The position numbers and the translations under genes were made by a program. 64,000 nt of DNA. Origin: Muribaculum sp. GTDB lineage: Bacteria > Bacillota > Clostridia > Lachnospirales > Lachnospiraceae. Location of the stretch: the NCBI GenBank assembly GCA_023663505.1, contig JAMPHH010000013.1, forward strand, positions 1 through 64,000. The letters are read 5' to 3'. Below the pieces are notes generated by a model. The model was not told the origin of the DNA. It saw only the letters and a list, made by a program, of their open reading frames with translations, and did no database searches. Each line of letters starts with the position of its first letter. Positions within the stretch are counted from its first letter, which is position 1. This document shows, piece after piece, positions 8,227 to 16,774 of this stretch.

Positions 8227-9162
8227 ATGCGTAAAACCTTTTCAAAGCTGATCGATATCGTCTATATTGCTTTATTTTTGCTGCTGACCATATGCATTCT
8301 CACCAATTCCCGCCTGAGTCTCCGATATGCCTTCACGGGACTGGAGCTTTGGTTTCAAAGCATGATTCCCACGCTTCTGCCCTTCATGATATTGTCGGGC
8401 ACATTGATCCGCATGGGACTGACAGAAGGCTTTACCACCTTGCTGTATCCTCTGGTCAAGCCGTTATTTCGGGTGAGCCGCAATGTGTGCTATGTGATGA
8501 TCATGGGGTTTATGTGCGGCTTCCCCATGGGGGCGAACTGCGTGAATGATATGTATGCCCACCACAAGCTAAACCACAGGGAGGCGGAATACCTTCTTGC
8601 CTTCTGCAATAATATCGGACCAATCTATTTTGTAAGCTTTGCCCTGCCCCTGATAGGCTGCATGGAGCTTTTGCCCTGTGTGCTTGGCATGTATGGGCTT
8701 CCCCTTTTGTATGGCTTGCTGCTGCGATATACCCTCTTTCGGGATTTGCGGGCTGAGAGACTGCCCGAGGTCGGGCAAGCCTGCCTGTCGGAGCGCCCGA
8801 GTCTGTTCAAGGCTCTCCACGAGTCTATATATGTCTCCATGCAAAGTATTCTCATGCTTGGAGGTTATATGGTGCTCTTTAACCTTCTGATGCTGGTGCC
8901 GCATCTGCTCACGGGACAGCCGCCGCGTTTGCTTGCGCCAATCTTGGAGATAACGGGCGGTTTGAAGCTTTTGGGCAGCTCATCTCCCCTTTATTCGCTG
9001 ATCATACTTCCCTTTGGGGGGTGCTGCTGTATCGCCCAGACTTATACATGTATTCAGGACAGCGAGCTCTCTATCCGCGATTATGTTCTGCACAAGCTCC
9101 TGCTCACGGCGCTCACCGCAGTCTATTATCTTCTATGCCTTCGGTTCCTTCGCTTCCGGTAA
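8227..9162 (+). CDS. ylbJ: sporulation integral membrane protein YlbJ
   Basis: A 311-residue polytopic membrane protein of the YlbJ family (nucleoside-recognition/Gate fold), needed for spore cortex formation in Bacillus. The family hallmark is clear: CGFPMGANCVNDMY, then EAEYLLAFCNNIGPIYF, with the last helices containing a glycine-rich segment (PFGGCCCIAQTY). ATG at 8227 follows a weak AAGAGA site; a longer open frame upstream is antisense to the fusion gene and not credible. Its 3' end overlaps the convergent amidase gene by 37 bp. In Bacillus ylbJ also sits beside rsmD and coaD, which lie about 2 kb away here. Confidence 0.82.
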   Translation: MRKTFSKLIDIVYIALFLLLTICILTNSRLSLRYAFTGLELWFQSMIPTLLPFMILSGTLIRMGLTEGFTTLLYPLVKPLFRVSRNVCYVMIMGFMCGFPMGANCVNDMYAHHKLNHREAEYLLAFCNNIGPIYFVSFALPLIGCMELLPCVLGMYGLPLLYGLLLRYTLFRDLRAERLPEVGQACLSERPSLFKALHESIYVSMQSILMLGGYMVLFNLLMLVPHLLTGQPPRLLAPILEITGGLKLLGSSSPLYSLIILPFGGCCCIAQTYTCIQDSELSIRDYVLHKLLLTALTAVYYLLCLRFLRFR

Positions 9163-10562
9163 TTGATCGTCTGGGTGGTCAGGACAATGATAAACAGCAC
9201 GATCACCAAGGCGAGGCAGAATTTCAAGAAGGTCATGACCCCGATGGACTCCTCCGCAGCTTCCGTCTCGTTCGCGACGGGCATGAAGGTGGTTGTTCCT
9301 ATTGATTCCCGCTTGTGCTCCAAGGGCTCGGTGGCAGCCTCCGCCTCCTTCTGCTCATAATCCCCTGACTCGGCGGGCTGCCCCTCCGCACCACCTGATT
9401 CGGCGGCTTCTGTTGGGGATTCCTCTGTATGTCTGGCAATGGACTGGTCAAATCTCAACACATTGCTCTGCTTGCACAGATCCGCGATATTATAGGCGCG
9501 TACCGCGATATTGGGTCTTGTTCCCGCGGGGAGCGTGAGCTGTAACTGGAAGGTATCCGTGTACGCTCCGGTCAGGGTGTTGCTTCCCGGCCACGTCTCC
9601 AATCTGGACCATGTAAGCCCGTTGTCAATACTGTAATCATAATAAATCAAGGGGCTGTCATAATCCGCGGCGCGGACGGTGATATTGGCCTCGCCCGTCT
9701 CATAATCGCATTCCCTGAGCTCTATCTCGCAGACGTCAGGATAGGTATTGTCGGGCAGGGTCTGCTGTACCAGACTGTCCGCTGACGCAGGCTGCAGGTT
9801 GAGGGCTTCCCCGCTGTAATCTACGCCCAGAGCAGTGCTTTTCAGCCCAAAATATTTGGCGACAGACAGGGCGTCCGCCCTGCCAAATTCCGCAAAGCCC
9901 TCCTCGTTCGTGATATATTCCGCATCTCGCTCCTCGTCCACATAGCAATGCTCGATGATCACGGCAGGTATAGAGAGCGCCGCCGATTCGCGGATAATGC
10001 CGTAATAATCCTTTGACGGTCCGTCTTGGCGGTTCTTGACGCCGCGTATAAAAAGCCCCTTCTCCGCCATGGATTCCAGATGCAGATAGCCGAATTGATA
10101 GCCGTAGGCATTGTAGGGCTTCTGGCAGGAAACCCATACCTCCGAGCCGTACATGCTATGATTCTCCGACGCGTTATAGTGGATACTGAATAGGAAATCC
10201 GCCCCCACGCTCTCGGCAAACTGAGCGCGCTGCGCAAGGGACAGATCCACGTCCTCCGTGTGCGTCATGTACACCTGCACATTGTCATACTGAATCAATT
10301 CCTGATACATCGCCTTGGCTGTCACCATGGTCATCTCTTTTTCGATTGTGTGCCCCGACTGCGTCCCCTGATTGGTTCCGCCATGCCCCGGGTCGATCAC
10401 GATGACGACGGTATCTCCCACGGGCTGCACCCGCTCCGCCGCGCTCACGGACAAGGTAGGACAACACAGAACAAGAGCCATGACTGTCGCGCACCAAAGC
10501 GACAAGATTTTGTTTATGATTTTATTTCTGATTTTGTTATTTCTATTTTTATGACAAAGCAT
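9126..10562 (-). CDS. N-acetylmuramoyl-L-alanine amidase, membrane-anchored at both ends
   Basis: A zinc amidase (Amidase_3 type) that cuts the bond between MurNAc and the stem peptide. 478 residues: basic N-terminus and signal/anchor at about 15-42 (ending SVSAAE), catalytic domain about 50-225 with DPGHGG (H60), IEKE (E74), SIHYNAS (H128) and VIIEHCY near the end, then a beta-rich region of about 200 residues, an acidic linker (about 390-440) and a C-terminal membrane helix followed by RKRRNRRHRR. The start at 10562 is set by AGGAGAG eight bases upstream. A role in division or spore development is likely. Confidence 0.88.
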   Translation of the reverse strand: MLCHKNRNNKIRNKIINKILSLWCATVMALVLCCPTLSVSAAERVQPVGDTVVIVIDPGHGGTNQGTQSGHTIEKEMTMVTAKAMYQELIQYDNVQVYMTHTEDVDLSLAQRAQFAESVGADFLFSIHYNASENHSMYGSEVWVSCQKPYNAYGYQFGYLHLESMAEKGLFIRGVKNRQDGPSKDYYGIIRESAALSIPAVIIEHCYVDEERDAEYITNEEGFAEFGRADALSVAKYFGLKSTALGVDYSGEALNLQPASADSLVQQTLPDNTYPDVCEIELRECDYETGEANITVRAADYDSPLIYYDYSIDNGLTWSRLETWPGSNTLTGAYTDTFQLQLTLPAGTRPNIAVRAYNIADLCKQSNVLRFDQSIARHTEESPTEAAESGGAEGQPAESGDYEQKEAEAATEPLEHKRESIGTTTFMPVANETEAAEESIGVMTFLKFCLALVIVLFIIVLTTQTINYRKRRNRRHRR

Positions 10563-10677
10563 ATAAAGCACTCTCCTATATAAGCGCAAAAACCAGCTTT
10601 CATGGGTAGAAAACCGGTTTTCATGAATTTGACAGCTCAATGAGTATGAACCCTATGAGCTCAAGAATTCTATGAAT

Positions 10678-11274
10678 TCATGATATCACATCTATTCCTC
10701 CGTTGGTGTCCTCTAATATCACTTCCTCCAAGTCCTCCACGGGGTGAAGCTCCTGTCGATTGGACAGGATAATATCCCGATACTGACCGAGCGACCCGAT
10801 AAGATTCTCATAATTGTTGGTCGAGGACTGAAGGGCTGAGGTGATGACGTTCTCGAGATGCGCCAATATATCGTCCATATACTGTGTAGCGGCGCTGCGC
10901 ACCGCGTTCGCCTCCATGGTGGCATTGTCCAGAATCTCCTGCGCCTGAACGGTCGCCATGGTCACAACCTCGTTGGCTTGCGCGTATGCCTGCTGCATGA
11001 TCTCATGCTCGTTGATCAACTGATTGGTATGTACGGTAGCTTCATTGATCAATGCCTCCGCCTTATCCTTCGCGTCCTTAAGGATTGCCTCCTTATTGCT
11101 GATAATCTTCTGATAACGCTTGATCTCATCGGGAGTCTTCATGCGAAGCTCCCGCAGAAGCTCGTCGATCTCCTCTTTATTGACAATGATTTCCGTATTG
11201 GACATAAAGCGGGGCTTACAGTTCTCGATGTATTCTTCTATCTCGTCAATAAGCTGTTCAATTCTGCTATTCAT
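10678..11274 (-). CDS. coiled-coil protein, DivIVA/ATPase-subunit-like
   Basis: A 198-residue hydrophilic protein made largely of long helices (about residues 40-160), rich in Ala, Glu, Gln and Asn with heptad periodicity. It has no membrane segment and no enzymatic motif. Such proteins next to coaD in Lachnospiraceae are often labelled V-type ATPase subunit-like only because of the coiled coil. The start at 11274 has AAGGAG six bases upstream; the TTG before it is not needed. It ends 115 bp before the amidase start and follows coaD by 12 bp, so it belongs to the rsmD-coaD operon. Confidence 0.72.
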   Translation of the reverse strand: MNSRIEQLIDEIEEYIENCKPRFMSNTEIIVNKEEIDELLRELRMKTPDEIKRYQKIISNKEAILKDAKDKAEALINEATVHTNQLINEHEIMQQAYAQANEVVTMATVQAQEILDNATMEANAVRSAATQYMDDILAHLENVITSALQSSTNNYENLIGSLGQYRDIILSNRQELHPVEDLEEVILEDTNGGIDVIS

Positions 11275-11286
11275 CAAATTCTCCTT

Positions 11287-11775
11287 TTATAAGTTGAGGT
11301 TATATTTCTCATACAGCATCTTTGCCACGAATTCAGGAACACATTCGCTGATATCTCCGCCAAAGCTTGCGATCTCCTTGACACTCGAGGAGCTCAAATA
11401 GGCGTATTCCAGACGGGCAGTGAGAAAGATGGTATCCAATTTCCCCTTGGAAAGCTTGCTGTTAGTCTGCGCTATCTGCAGCTCATATTCAAAATCCGTG
11501 ATAGCCCGCAAGCCCCTCACGGAAATGTGAAAATCATTCTCCGCCGCATAGTTGATCAAAAGACCGCTAAAGCTGTCTATCTTGACATTCGGGATATCCT
11601 TTGTCGCCTCCCTTAATATCTTAACACGTTCTTCCACAGAAAACAACGGATTCTTTACTTTATTATTTAACACGCTGACCGTCAGCTCATCAAAGGTTTC
11701 CGCCGCCCGCTTGATGATATCCAGATGTCCGTAAGTCATGGGGTCAAAGCTTCCCGGATAAACCGCTCTCTTCAT
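11287..11775 (-). CDS. coaD: phosphopantetheine adenylyltransferase
   Basis: Transfers AMP from ATP to 4'-phosphopantetheine, the penultimate step of coenzyme A synthesis. The 162-residue length is standard. The N-terminal GSFDPMTYGHLDII contains the nucleotidyltransferase TxGH motif, and the C-terminal part has the second motif (YLSSSSVKEIA). Start ATG lies 32 bp inside the end of rsmD, an overlap that indicates translational coupling; the rsmD-coaD order is conserved across Firmicutes. Confidence 0.96.
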   Translation of the reverse strand: MKRAVYPGSFDPMTYGHLDIIKRAAETFDELTVSVLNNKVKNPLFSVEERVKILREATKDIPNVKIDSFSGLLINYAAENDFHISVRGLRAITDFEYELQIAQTNSKLSKGKLDTIFLTARLEYAYLSSSSVKEIASFGGDISECVPEFVAKMLYEKYNLNL

Positions 11776-12325
11776 ACTTATACCTCCGCAGGAACAGATG
11801 TTTATTGGTCTTATATCGCTTTTCTTTGATTAAAAGATATCCTTCGTCCTCCAAATAGTCAAAGGCTGTGTGTAAATCCGCCTCCACTATGATCAGGGTC
11901 TGCTCCGTCACATAGGAAAGTCCCCGCAGCAGCGCGAGCACGCGCCTCTCAAGCTCCTGATTATAGGGCGGGTCCATGAAGATAATATCCGCCTGCTCCT
12001 CACGAATAGAGGTAAGCGCCGCGAAAGCGTCCTGTTTTATCACTATACCACGATCCGTAAATTTCGTAAATGTAAGATTCTGCTGAATACATGAGACTGC
12101 CTTGGGCGCCATGTCTATAAAATAAGCCTTTCTTGCGCCTCTGCTCAAGGCCTCTATCCCAATCCCGCCGCTGCCGCTGAACAGATCGATAAATACGCTG
12201 TTCGGAACATCGTTTTGCAGCATATTAAAAAGAGTCTCCTTGATGCGGTCCGTGGTGGGACGCGTGTCCATGCCCTCCGGAGCCTTCAACGGAAGGCTTC
12301 TCGCCGTTCCTGCAATCACTCTCAT
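11744..12325 (-). CDS. rsmD: 16S rRNA (guanine(966)-N2)-methyltransferase RsmD
   Basis: SAM-dependent methylation of G966 in 16S rRNA. 193 residues with the N-terminal RVIAGTARSLPLKAP start typical of the family, motif I at FIDLFSGSGGIGIEALSRG (about 45-63) and the catalytic DPPY motif (MDPPYNQE). It follows the topoisomerase A gene by 10 bp and overlaps coaD by 32 bp, so it is probably expressed from the topoisomerase promoter. Confidence 0.95.
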   Translation of the reverse strand: MRVIAGTARSLPLKAPEGMDTRPTTDRIKETLFNMLQNDVPNSVFIDLFSGSGGIGIEALSRGARKAYFIDMAPKAVSCIQQNLTFTKFTDRGIVIKQDAFAALTSIREEQADIIFMDPPYNQELERRVLALLRGLSYVTEQTLIIVEADLHTAFDYLEDEGYLLIKEKRYKTNKHLFLRRYKYEESGLSGKL

Positions 12326-12335
12326 ATTTATCCCC

Positions 12336-14579
12336 CTATAGACGCAGCTTCACGCCCTTGCCGTCCCTTTTGGCAAGCTTGATGCTGTTTAACACCAGAT
12401 TCTTGGACTTGTACTCAATGGCGGTATCTTCCGTGCCCACGGTGAAGTGCACTGCCTCCAGAGAATCCTTCGCCCCGAGCTTCATTCCCCGCACACCGAC
12501 GGCGCCCTTTTTCTTCTCGGGAATCTCCTCCACGGAGAACCGCAGGAAATACCCCTCCTTGGATTGCAGCACCACGTCCTTCTGGTCATAGAGCGTAGTA
12601 ACGCTTATAACCGAGTCGCCGTCGTTTAGCTTGGTTGCTGCCACCATGCGCTTGGACACGTCAAACTCGCCCCCGTCCACAATCTTCATCATGGACTGTG
12701 CCGTAACGAATAGCACCTGCTTTAGATTCAGCTCGCTCTGACTGGTGACATAGACGATTTGCTCCTTCTCCGTGCTGTAATTGCTCACATTGTCGATCGG
12801 AACGCCCTTGTCGCGGAATTTCCCGAAGGGAAGATCCAATACCTTAATGGTATGCATTTGACCGATATCTGTAAAGAGACAAATTTTACCTGTATTCTTG
12901 CAGGAGAAAACAAACTTATTCTCCGCGTCCGCCGCTTCTTTGTTGCGCTCATAGGTCGCCATATCGATGGTCTTGGCATAGCCGAAGCGGTCCATGAGGA
13001 ACATGACGTCCATTTCCTCCAATTCCTTCTCCTTGAAGACCGCCTCCTGCCCATTCTCGATAGCCGTCCGACGGGGGCGGTTGTATTCCTTCTTAAAGCC
13101 GTCCAGCTCGTTCATGAGCACCTGCGCCATGGAATCCCGACGCTCCAAGATATCCTCATAGCGATAGATGTTCGCCATGGTCTCCTCATGCTCGTTGATC
13201 AAGGCTTCTATCTCCAAGCCAATCAATTTATAGAGACGCATCTCCAAGATGGCGTTCGCCTGCTTCTCCGTGAACATAAGCTGCTGTGCCATAATTTTGG
13301 ATTCCTTGGATTTGAACTTGATGCCGTCCACTTTTCCTTCCACCAGACACGCCTTCGCCATATTGCGATCCTTGGAGCCGCGCAGTATCTCGATGATCAG
13401 GTCAATGACATTGCACGCCTTGATAAGACCCTCCTGAATCTCCTTGCGCTCCGTCTCCTTGGCGAGCAGATTGGTATATTTTCTGGTGGCGACCTCATAC
13501 TGGAAATCCACGTTCGCCTTGATGATCTGTCTAAGGCTCATGGTCTCCGGCCTGCCGTCCGCGATGGCGAGCATATTTACACCGAAAGTATCCTCCAGAC
13601 GGGTCTTTTTGTAAAGCATGTTCACGAAATTCTCCGCGTCGGCGTCCTTGCGAAGCTCAATGACGATGCGAATCCCCTCCTTGGAGGACTGGTTGGAGAT
13701 GTCCACGATATCCTGTGTCTTCTTGGTCTCGGCGAGGGCTGCCACGTCCGAGAGAAATTTGGCAATCCCCATGCCGATCATGGGATAGGGAATCTCCGTG
13801 ATGACCACATTCGTCCTGCCACCCTTGACGTGCTCGAACTCCACCTTGCCGCGCACCTTGATCTTGCCTGTGCCCGTCTCATAAATCTCAAGCAGCTCGT
13901 CCTTGTTGATGACGATCCCTCCCGTGGGGAAGTCGGGTCCCTTGATATAGCGCATAAGCTCCCTGTCCGTGATTGACTCGTTCATCATATAAGCCTTGGT
14001 AGCCTCGATCACCTCGCCCAGATTATGGGGCGGGATACTGGTCGCCATACCCACGGCGATACCCTCCGAGCCGTTGACCAAGAGATTCGGTATCTTCACG
14101 GGGAGCACCGAGGGCTCCTTCTCCGTCTCGTCAAAGTTAGGGACAAAGTCCACCACGTCCTTGTCCAGATCCGCAAGAAAAGCCTCCTGCGTAATCTTGT
14201 GCAGTCTCGCCTCGGTGTATCGCATGGCGGCGGCGCTGTCGCCCTCGATATTGCCAAAGTTCCCGTGACCGTCCACAAGGGGCATACCCTTCTTAAAATC
14301 CTGCGTCATGACTACCAGTGCTTCATAAATCGAGCTGTCGCCGTGGGGGTGATATTTACCCATGGTGTCTCCCACGATACGCGCGCTCTTTCTGTAAGGG
14401 CGGTCATATCGGATACCCAGCTCATGCATATCATATAAGGTTCTGCGCTGCACGGGCTTCAAGCCGTCCCGCACGTCGGGAAGCGCCCTCGCCACGATGA
14501 CGCTCATGGCATAGTCGATGAAGGACTTCTGCATCTCCTCAGAATATTCGGTTCGTATGATTCTATCGTTGTCGTTCAT
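12336..14579 (-). CDS. parC: type II topoisomerase subunit A (second GyrA/ParC-type)
   Basis: DNA-breaking subunit of an ATP-dependent topoisomerase, 747 residues. The catalytic tyrosine is Y121 in AAMRYTEARL; the quinolone-determining segment reads HPHGDSSIYE, so S82 and E86 keep the drug-sensitive residues. The C-terminal beta-propeller (from about 510) lacks a recognisable GyrA-box (QRRGGKG); the nearest match is KKKGAVGVRG. That absence and the shorter length favour a decatenating (topoisomerase IV-like) enzyme over gyrase, but assignment needs phylogeny. The partner subunit is at 25187-27109, separated by an accessory island. Its own extended -10 promoter lies at 14613-14621. Confidence 0.85.
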   Translation of the reverse strand: MNDNDRIIRTEYSEEMQKSFIDYAMSVIVARALPDVRDGLKPVQRRTLYDMHELGIRYDRPYRKSARIVGDTMGKYHPHGDSSIYEALVVMTQDFKKGMPLVDGHGNFGNIEGDSAAAMRYTEARLHKITQEAFLADLDKDVVDFVPNFDETEKEPSVLPVKIPNLLVNGSEGIAVGMATSIPPHNLGEVIEATKAYMMNESITDRELMRYIKGPDFPTGGIVINKDELLEIYETGTGKIKVRGKVEFEHVKGGRTNVVITEIPYPMIGMGIAKFLSDVAALAETKKTQDIVDISNQSSKEGIRIVIELRKDADAENFVNMLYKKTRLEDTFGVNMLAIADGRPETMSLRQIIKANVDFQYEVATRKYTNLLAKETERKEIQEGLIKACNVIDLIIEILRGSKDRNMAKACLVEGKVDGIKFKSKESKIMAQQLMFTEKQANAILEMRLYKLIGLEIEALINEHEETMANIYRYEDILERRDSMAQVLMNELDGFKKEYNRPRRTAIENGQEAVFKEKELEEMDVMFLMDRFGYAKTIDMATYERNKEAADAENKFVFSCKNTGKICLFTDIGQMHTIKVLDLPFGKFRDKGVPIDNVSNYSTEKEQIVYVTSQSELNLKQVLFVTAQSMMKIVDGGEFDVSKRMVAATKLNDGDSVISVTTLYDQKDVVLQSKEGYFLRFSVEEIPEKKKGAVGVRGMKLGAKDSLEAVHFTVGTEDTAIEYKSKNLVLNSIKLAKRDGKGVKLRL

Positions 14580-14612
14580 GCTATTCCTCTCGTATTTACA
14601 AACATCTATTCT

Positions 14613-14621
14613 ATTATAACA
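14613..14621 (-). promoter_or_regulatory. extended -10 promoter of the topoisomerase A operon
   Basis: On the minus strand TGTTATAAT, a perfect TATAAT with the extended TGn, lies about 34 nt upstream of the start codon at 14579. No good -35 is seen at 16-18 nt. Having its own promoter fits a gene now separated from its partner subunit. Confidence 0.55.
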
Positions 14622-14672
14622 AATTACTGGACAAGATGCGAATTATTTTTTGTTAAGAAGTTATAAAATATG

Positions 14673-14704
14673 ACAGTTCAGTCCTCAAATTACGGCTTAA
14701 CTGT
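14673..14704 (-). terminator. weak intrinsic terminator after the unknown gene pair
   Basis: Directly after the stop codon, ACAGTT and AACTGT arms (14699-14704 and 14673-14678) with a partly paired interior form an imperfect hairpin, followed on the minus strand by CATATTTTATAA. It would separate island transcription from the topoisomerase A gene. Confidence 0.35.
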
Positions 14705-15645
14705 TATGAGGAAGCTGTCTTTTCGACATACTTAAAACCAAGCCAATCATAAATCGAAACAAAAAATCTATACGCTAAAATACATTTTGTAAAATCATCC
14801 TGCGCATTTTCATAGAGTGGCAGATAGGAGTGGTAATACAGCCGATGTACCTGCGCACTCTTTGGGTCATTGTTCGGCAGCCAATCCATGTACCCTGCAA
14901 GATAAGCAATACCCGACATGAAAGCCATCACCGAATAGGTCACCCCGTTTAAATCCCCATAGTAATCGCGAATCAGGCGGAGCGGTCCTTGGTTTTTATA
15001 ATCAGCGGTTTCATAAAGAAAACTATCTATAATTGCCAAATACAAACCAATCTCTGTCCCAAACCTTTGATATTCGTCTATATAAGATGCCACAAACCGT
15101 CCCTGAGATGCTTTGAGATTAATAAATTGTTTCGCATCATTATAAGACAAGCCGCGCAAATCAATCATCAACATTGTTATAAAATTGTTTATCGTTGTAT
15201 ATCCCCCGTCAAAAACACGCTTCGCGCGCATTATCTCCTCGTCTGATAACTCTCGGAACACAATCTTGTATTTCTTACTTTCAAGAAAGCTTGCAGCAAG
15301 CCCATAGTCATCAGTAATGTCCATTTGTGCAAAAAGAGTCCTCGCCGAATAAAGCATGTTCAACAGTGCTTTAAATTCGCTCTTTTTCTCATTGTCAAAC
15401 TGTTCACCCTCAAGCGGAAAGAACACCTTGCAAAAACCTTTGCAAACCTTTTTTTCATCAAATTTAAGCACAAACGTCTCACTTCCGCCCTCATCATGAA
15501 AATCAATGCGGAAGCTCTCCCCGACCTCACATTCCCATTTTTTTGTTACACCCTTTGGTTTTACATATTTTTGCAGCTTCTCAAAAAGCAGCTTTGGACT
15601 TTGGGTGCGTTTCAGCTTCAATGTGTAAAAAATCGTATCAGACAT
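14704..15645 (-). CDS. unknown 313-residue protein at the island edge
   Basis: I do not recognise the family. It is soluble, rich in aromatic residues and lysine, with an N-terminal domain (about 1-110) and a helical C-terminal half ending in repeated aromatic pairs (LYYHSYLPLYENAQDDF). No signal peptide or catalytic motif is visible. It is less GC-rich than the flanking housekeeping genes, which suggests acquisition. Its start overlaps the end of the next gene upstream (15638-16666) by 8 bp, so the two are translated together. Paired unknown soluble proteins of this kind are often immunity proteins, but nothing here proves it. Confidence 0.6.
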   Translation of the reverse strand: MSDTIFYTLKLKRTQSPKLLFEKLQKYVKPKGVTKKWECEVGESFRIDFHDEGGSETFVLKFDEKKVCKGFCKVFFPLEGEQFDNEKKSEFKALLNMLYSARTLFAQMDITDDYGLAASFLESKKYKIVFRELSDEEIMRAKRVFDGGYTTINNFITMLMIDLRGLSYNDAKQFINLKASQGRFVASYIDEYQRFGTEIGLYLAIIDSFLYETADYKNQGPLRLIRDYYGDLNGVTYSVMAFMSGIAYLAGYMDWLPNNDPKSAQVHRLYYHSYLPLYENAQDDFTKCILAYRFFVSIYDWLGFKYVEKTASS

Positions 15646-16666
15646 AGTCTATCACCCGCTCCTTTTCCCTCTCTGACCCCTTATCCAAGATCAGGTGCAG
15701 TCTCCCGTCACGCCATTCCTTGAATTCAACATCGTCGCATATCTCATAATCTGATTCTGGGTCGATCAGCTTGTGCATGCTTTGCAGCCTCGGGTCGAAC
15801 TCCATGGGGTTCGAGAAATCGCCCACCATGACATCGCCGGGGCCCGCCCAATAGCAGCCGTCGTAAGCAATCCGATTGGTCTCTGTATCATAGTGAATCC
15901 TCGTGATGATAAAGGATTCCCCGCATATATGTTCATAGCTGTGCTGATAGCCCTCGGGTATATAGTGGAATACCTCGTCAGCCTCCATGTCATATACGCT
16001 CAGCCCGTATAAATCCGTCTTGAACAAAAAATATTGCCGTCCGTTTTGATGCTTTATCACCGCCGCCACCAAGCACGGCATGCGATAGACAGACTCATAC
16101 TCGAACAGAACCTTACCCTCTTGCAGCAGACGGCATTTTTGCCAAAAGTCAGCCGCCTCTGTCGGGGAACCCTCCCTGACATAATCGTCCGCCTCCACCA
16201 GATACCCCTCTCCCAAGTCCGCTCGCTCCGTCTCCTTCCAATATTCCCTGCGACCGATTTGTCTTAATCGGAGTAAAATTTGCTGATACTTCTCATGGTT
16301 ATAGATATTTTCATAGGACATTCCCTTGTATTTCATGAGGGTACAGCCTATGCTGCCGCACTCTAAGGCTATCACGGCGGTATCGCCAAGGTCAATCGAG
16401 AGCGTAAGCGTCACATGATAACCTGAATCGAGTGGCGTCACCTGAATATCTGTCAGCTCGCTTCCCGCATAATCCCGCTCCTCAAACGTCCCCATGGATA
16501 CCTTGGAAAAATAAAAGAAATAATATCGGCAGCCGCTATTGTCCGTGCGCTCCCACTCGCCAAGCTCACCATTTACCCAGAGGGTGGAGCCCTTACCGTG
16601 CCATTCGATATCCTCTATCACGGAATCATGAAAATCATGCTGCTGCAAAATGTTAATGTCAAACAT
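15638..16666 (-). CDS. unknown 342-residue protein, possible immunity-type protein
   Basis: Soluble, acidic and aromatic-rich. The N-terminus (about 1-120) has HDFHDSVIEDIEWHG followed by alternating beta strands, a pattern seen in small domains of polymorphic-toxin immunity proteins. The C-terminal part has a hydrophobic strand-rich block containing YDGCYWAGPGD. No membrane helix or known enzyme motif is present. It is coupled to the following gene by an 8-bp overlap. The 108 bp upstream (16667-16774) separates it from the methyltransferase gene and shows only a repeated TAGCATATG and no clear promoter. Function unknown. Confidence 0.58.
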   Translation of the reverse strand: MFDINILQQHDFHDSVIEDIEWHGKGSTLWVNGELGEWERTDNSGCRYYFFYFSKVSMGTFEERDYAGSELTDIQVTPLDSGYHVTLTLSIDLGDTAVIALECGSIGCTLMKYKGMSYENIYNHEKYQQILLRLRQIGRREYWKETERADLGEGYLVEADDYVREGSPTEAADFWQKCRLLQEGKVLFEYESVYRMPCLVAAVIKHQNGRQYFLFKTDLYGLSVYDMEADEVFHYIPEGYQHSYEHICGESFIITRIHYDTETNRIAYDGCYWAGPGDVMVGDFSNPMEFDPRLQSMHKLIDPESDYEICDDVEFKEWRDGRLHLILDKGSEREKERVIDYV

Positions 16667-16774
16667 ATTTGTTCTCCATAAGCTTCATTACAGTTCAGCC
16701 ATATGCTAAACCACAACGCTGATGTCACCTCAATTTGATGTCTGCAAGTCCTGTGCGGGTGTCATATGCTAATC

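Noticed and set aside
10563..10677. Promoter of the amidase
   Set aside because: Palindromes (AGAATTCT, TGAATTCA) and repeated AAACC-CATG blocks are present but no hexamer pair at 16-18 nt spacing could be supported.
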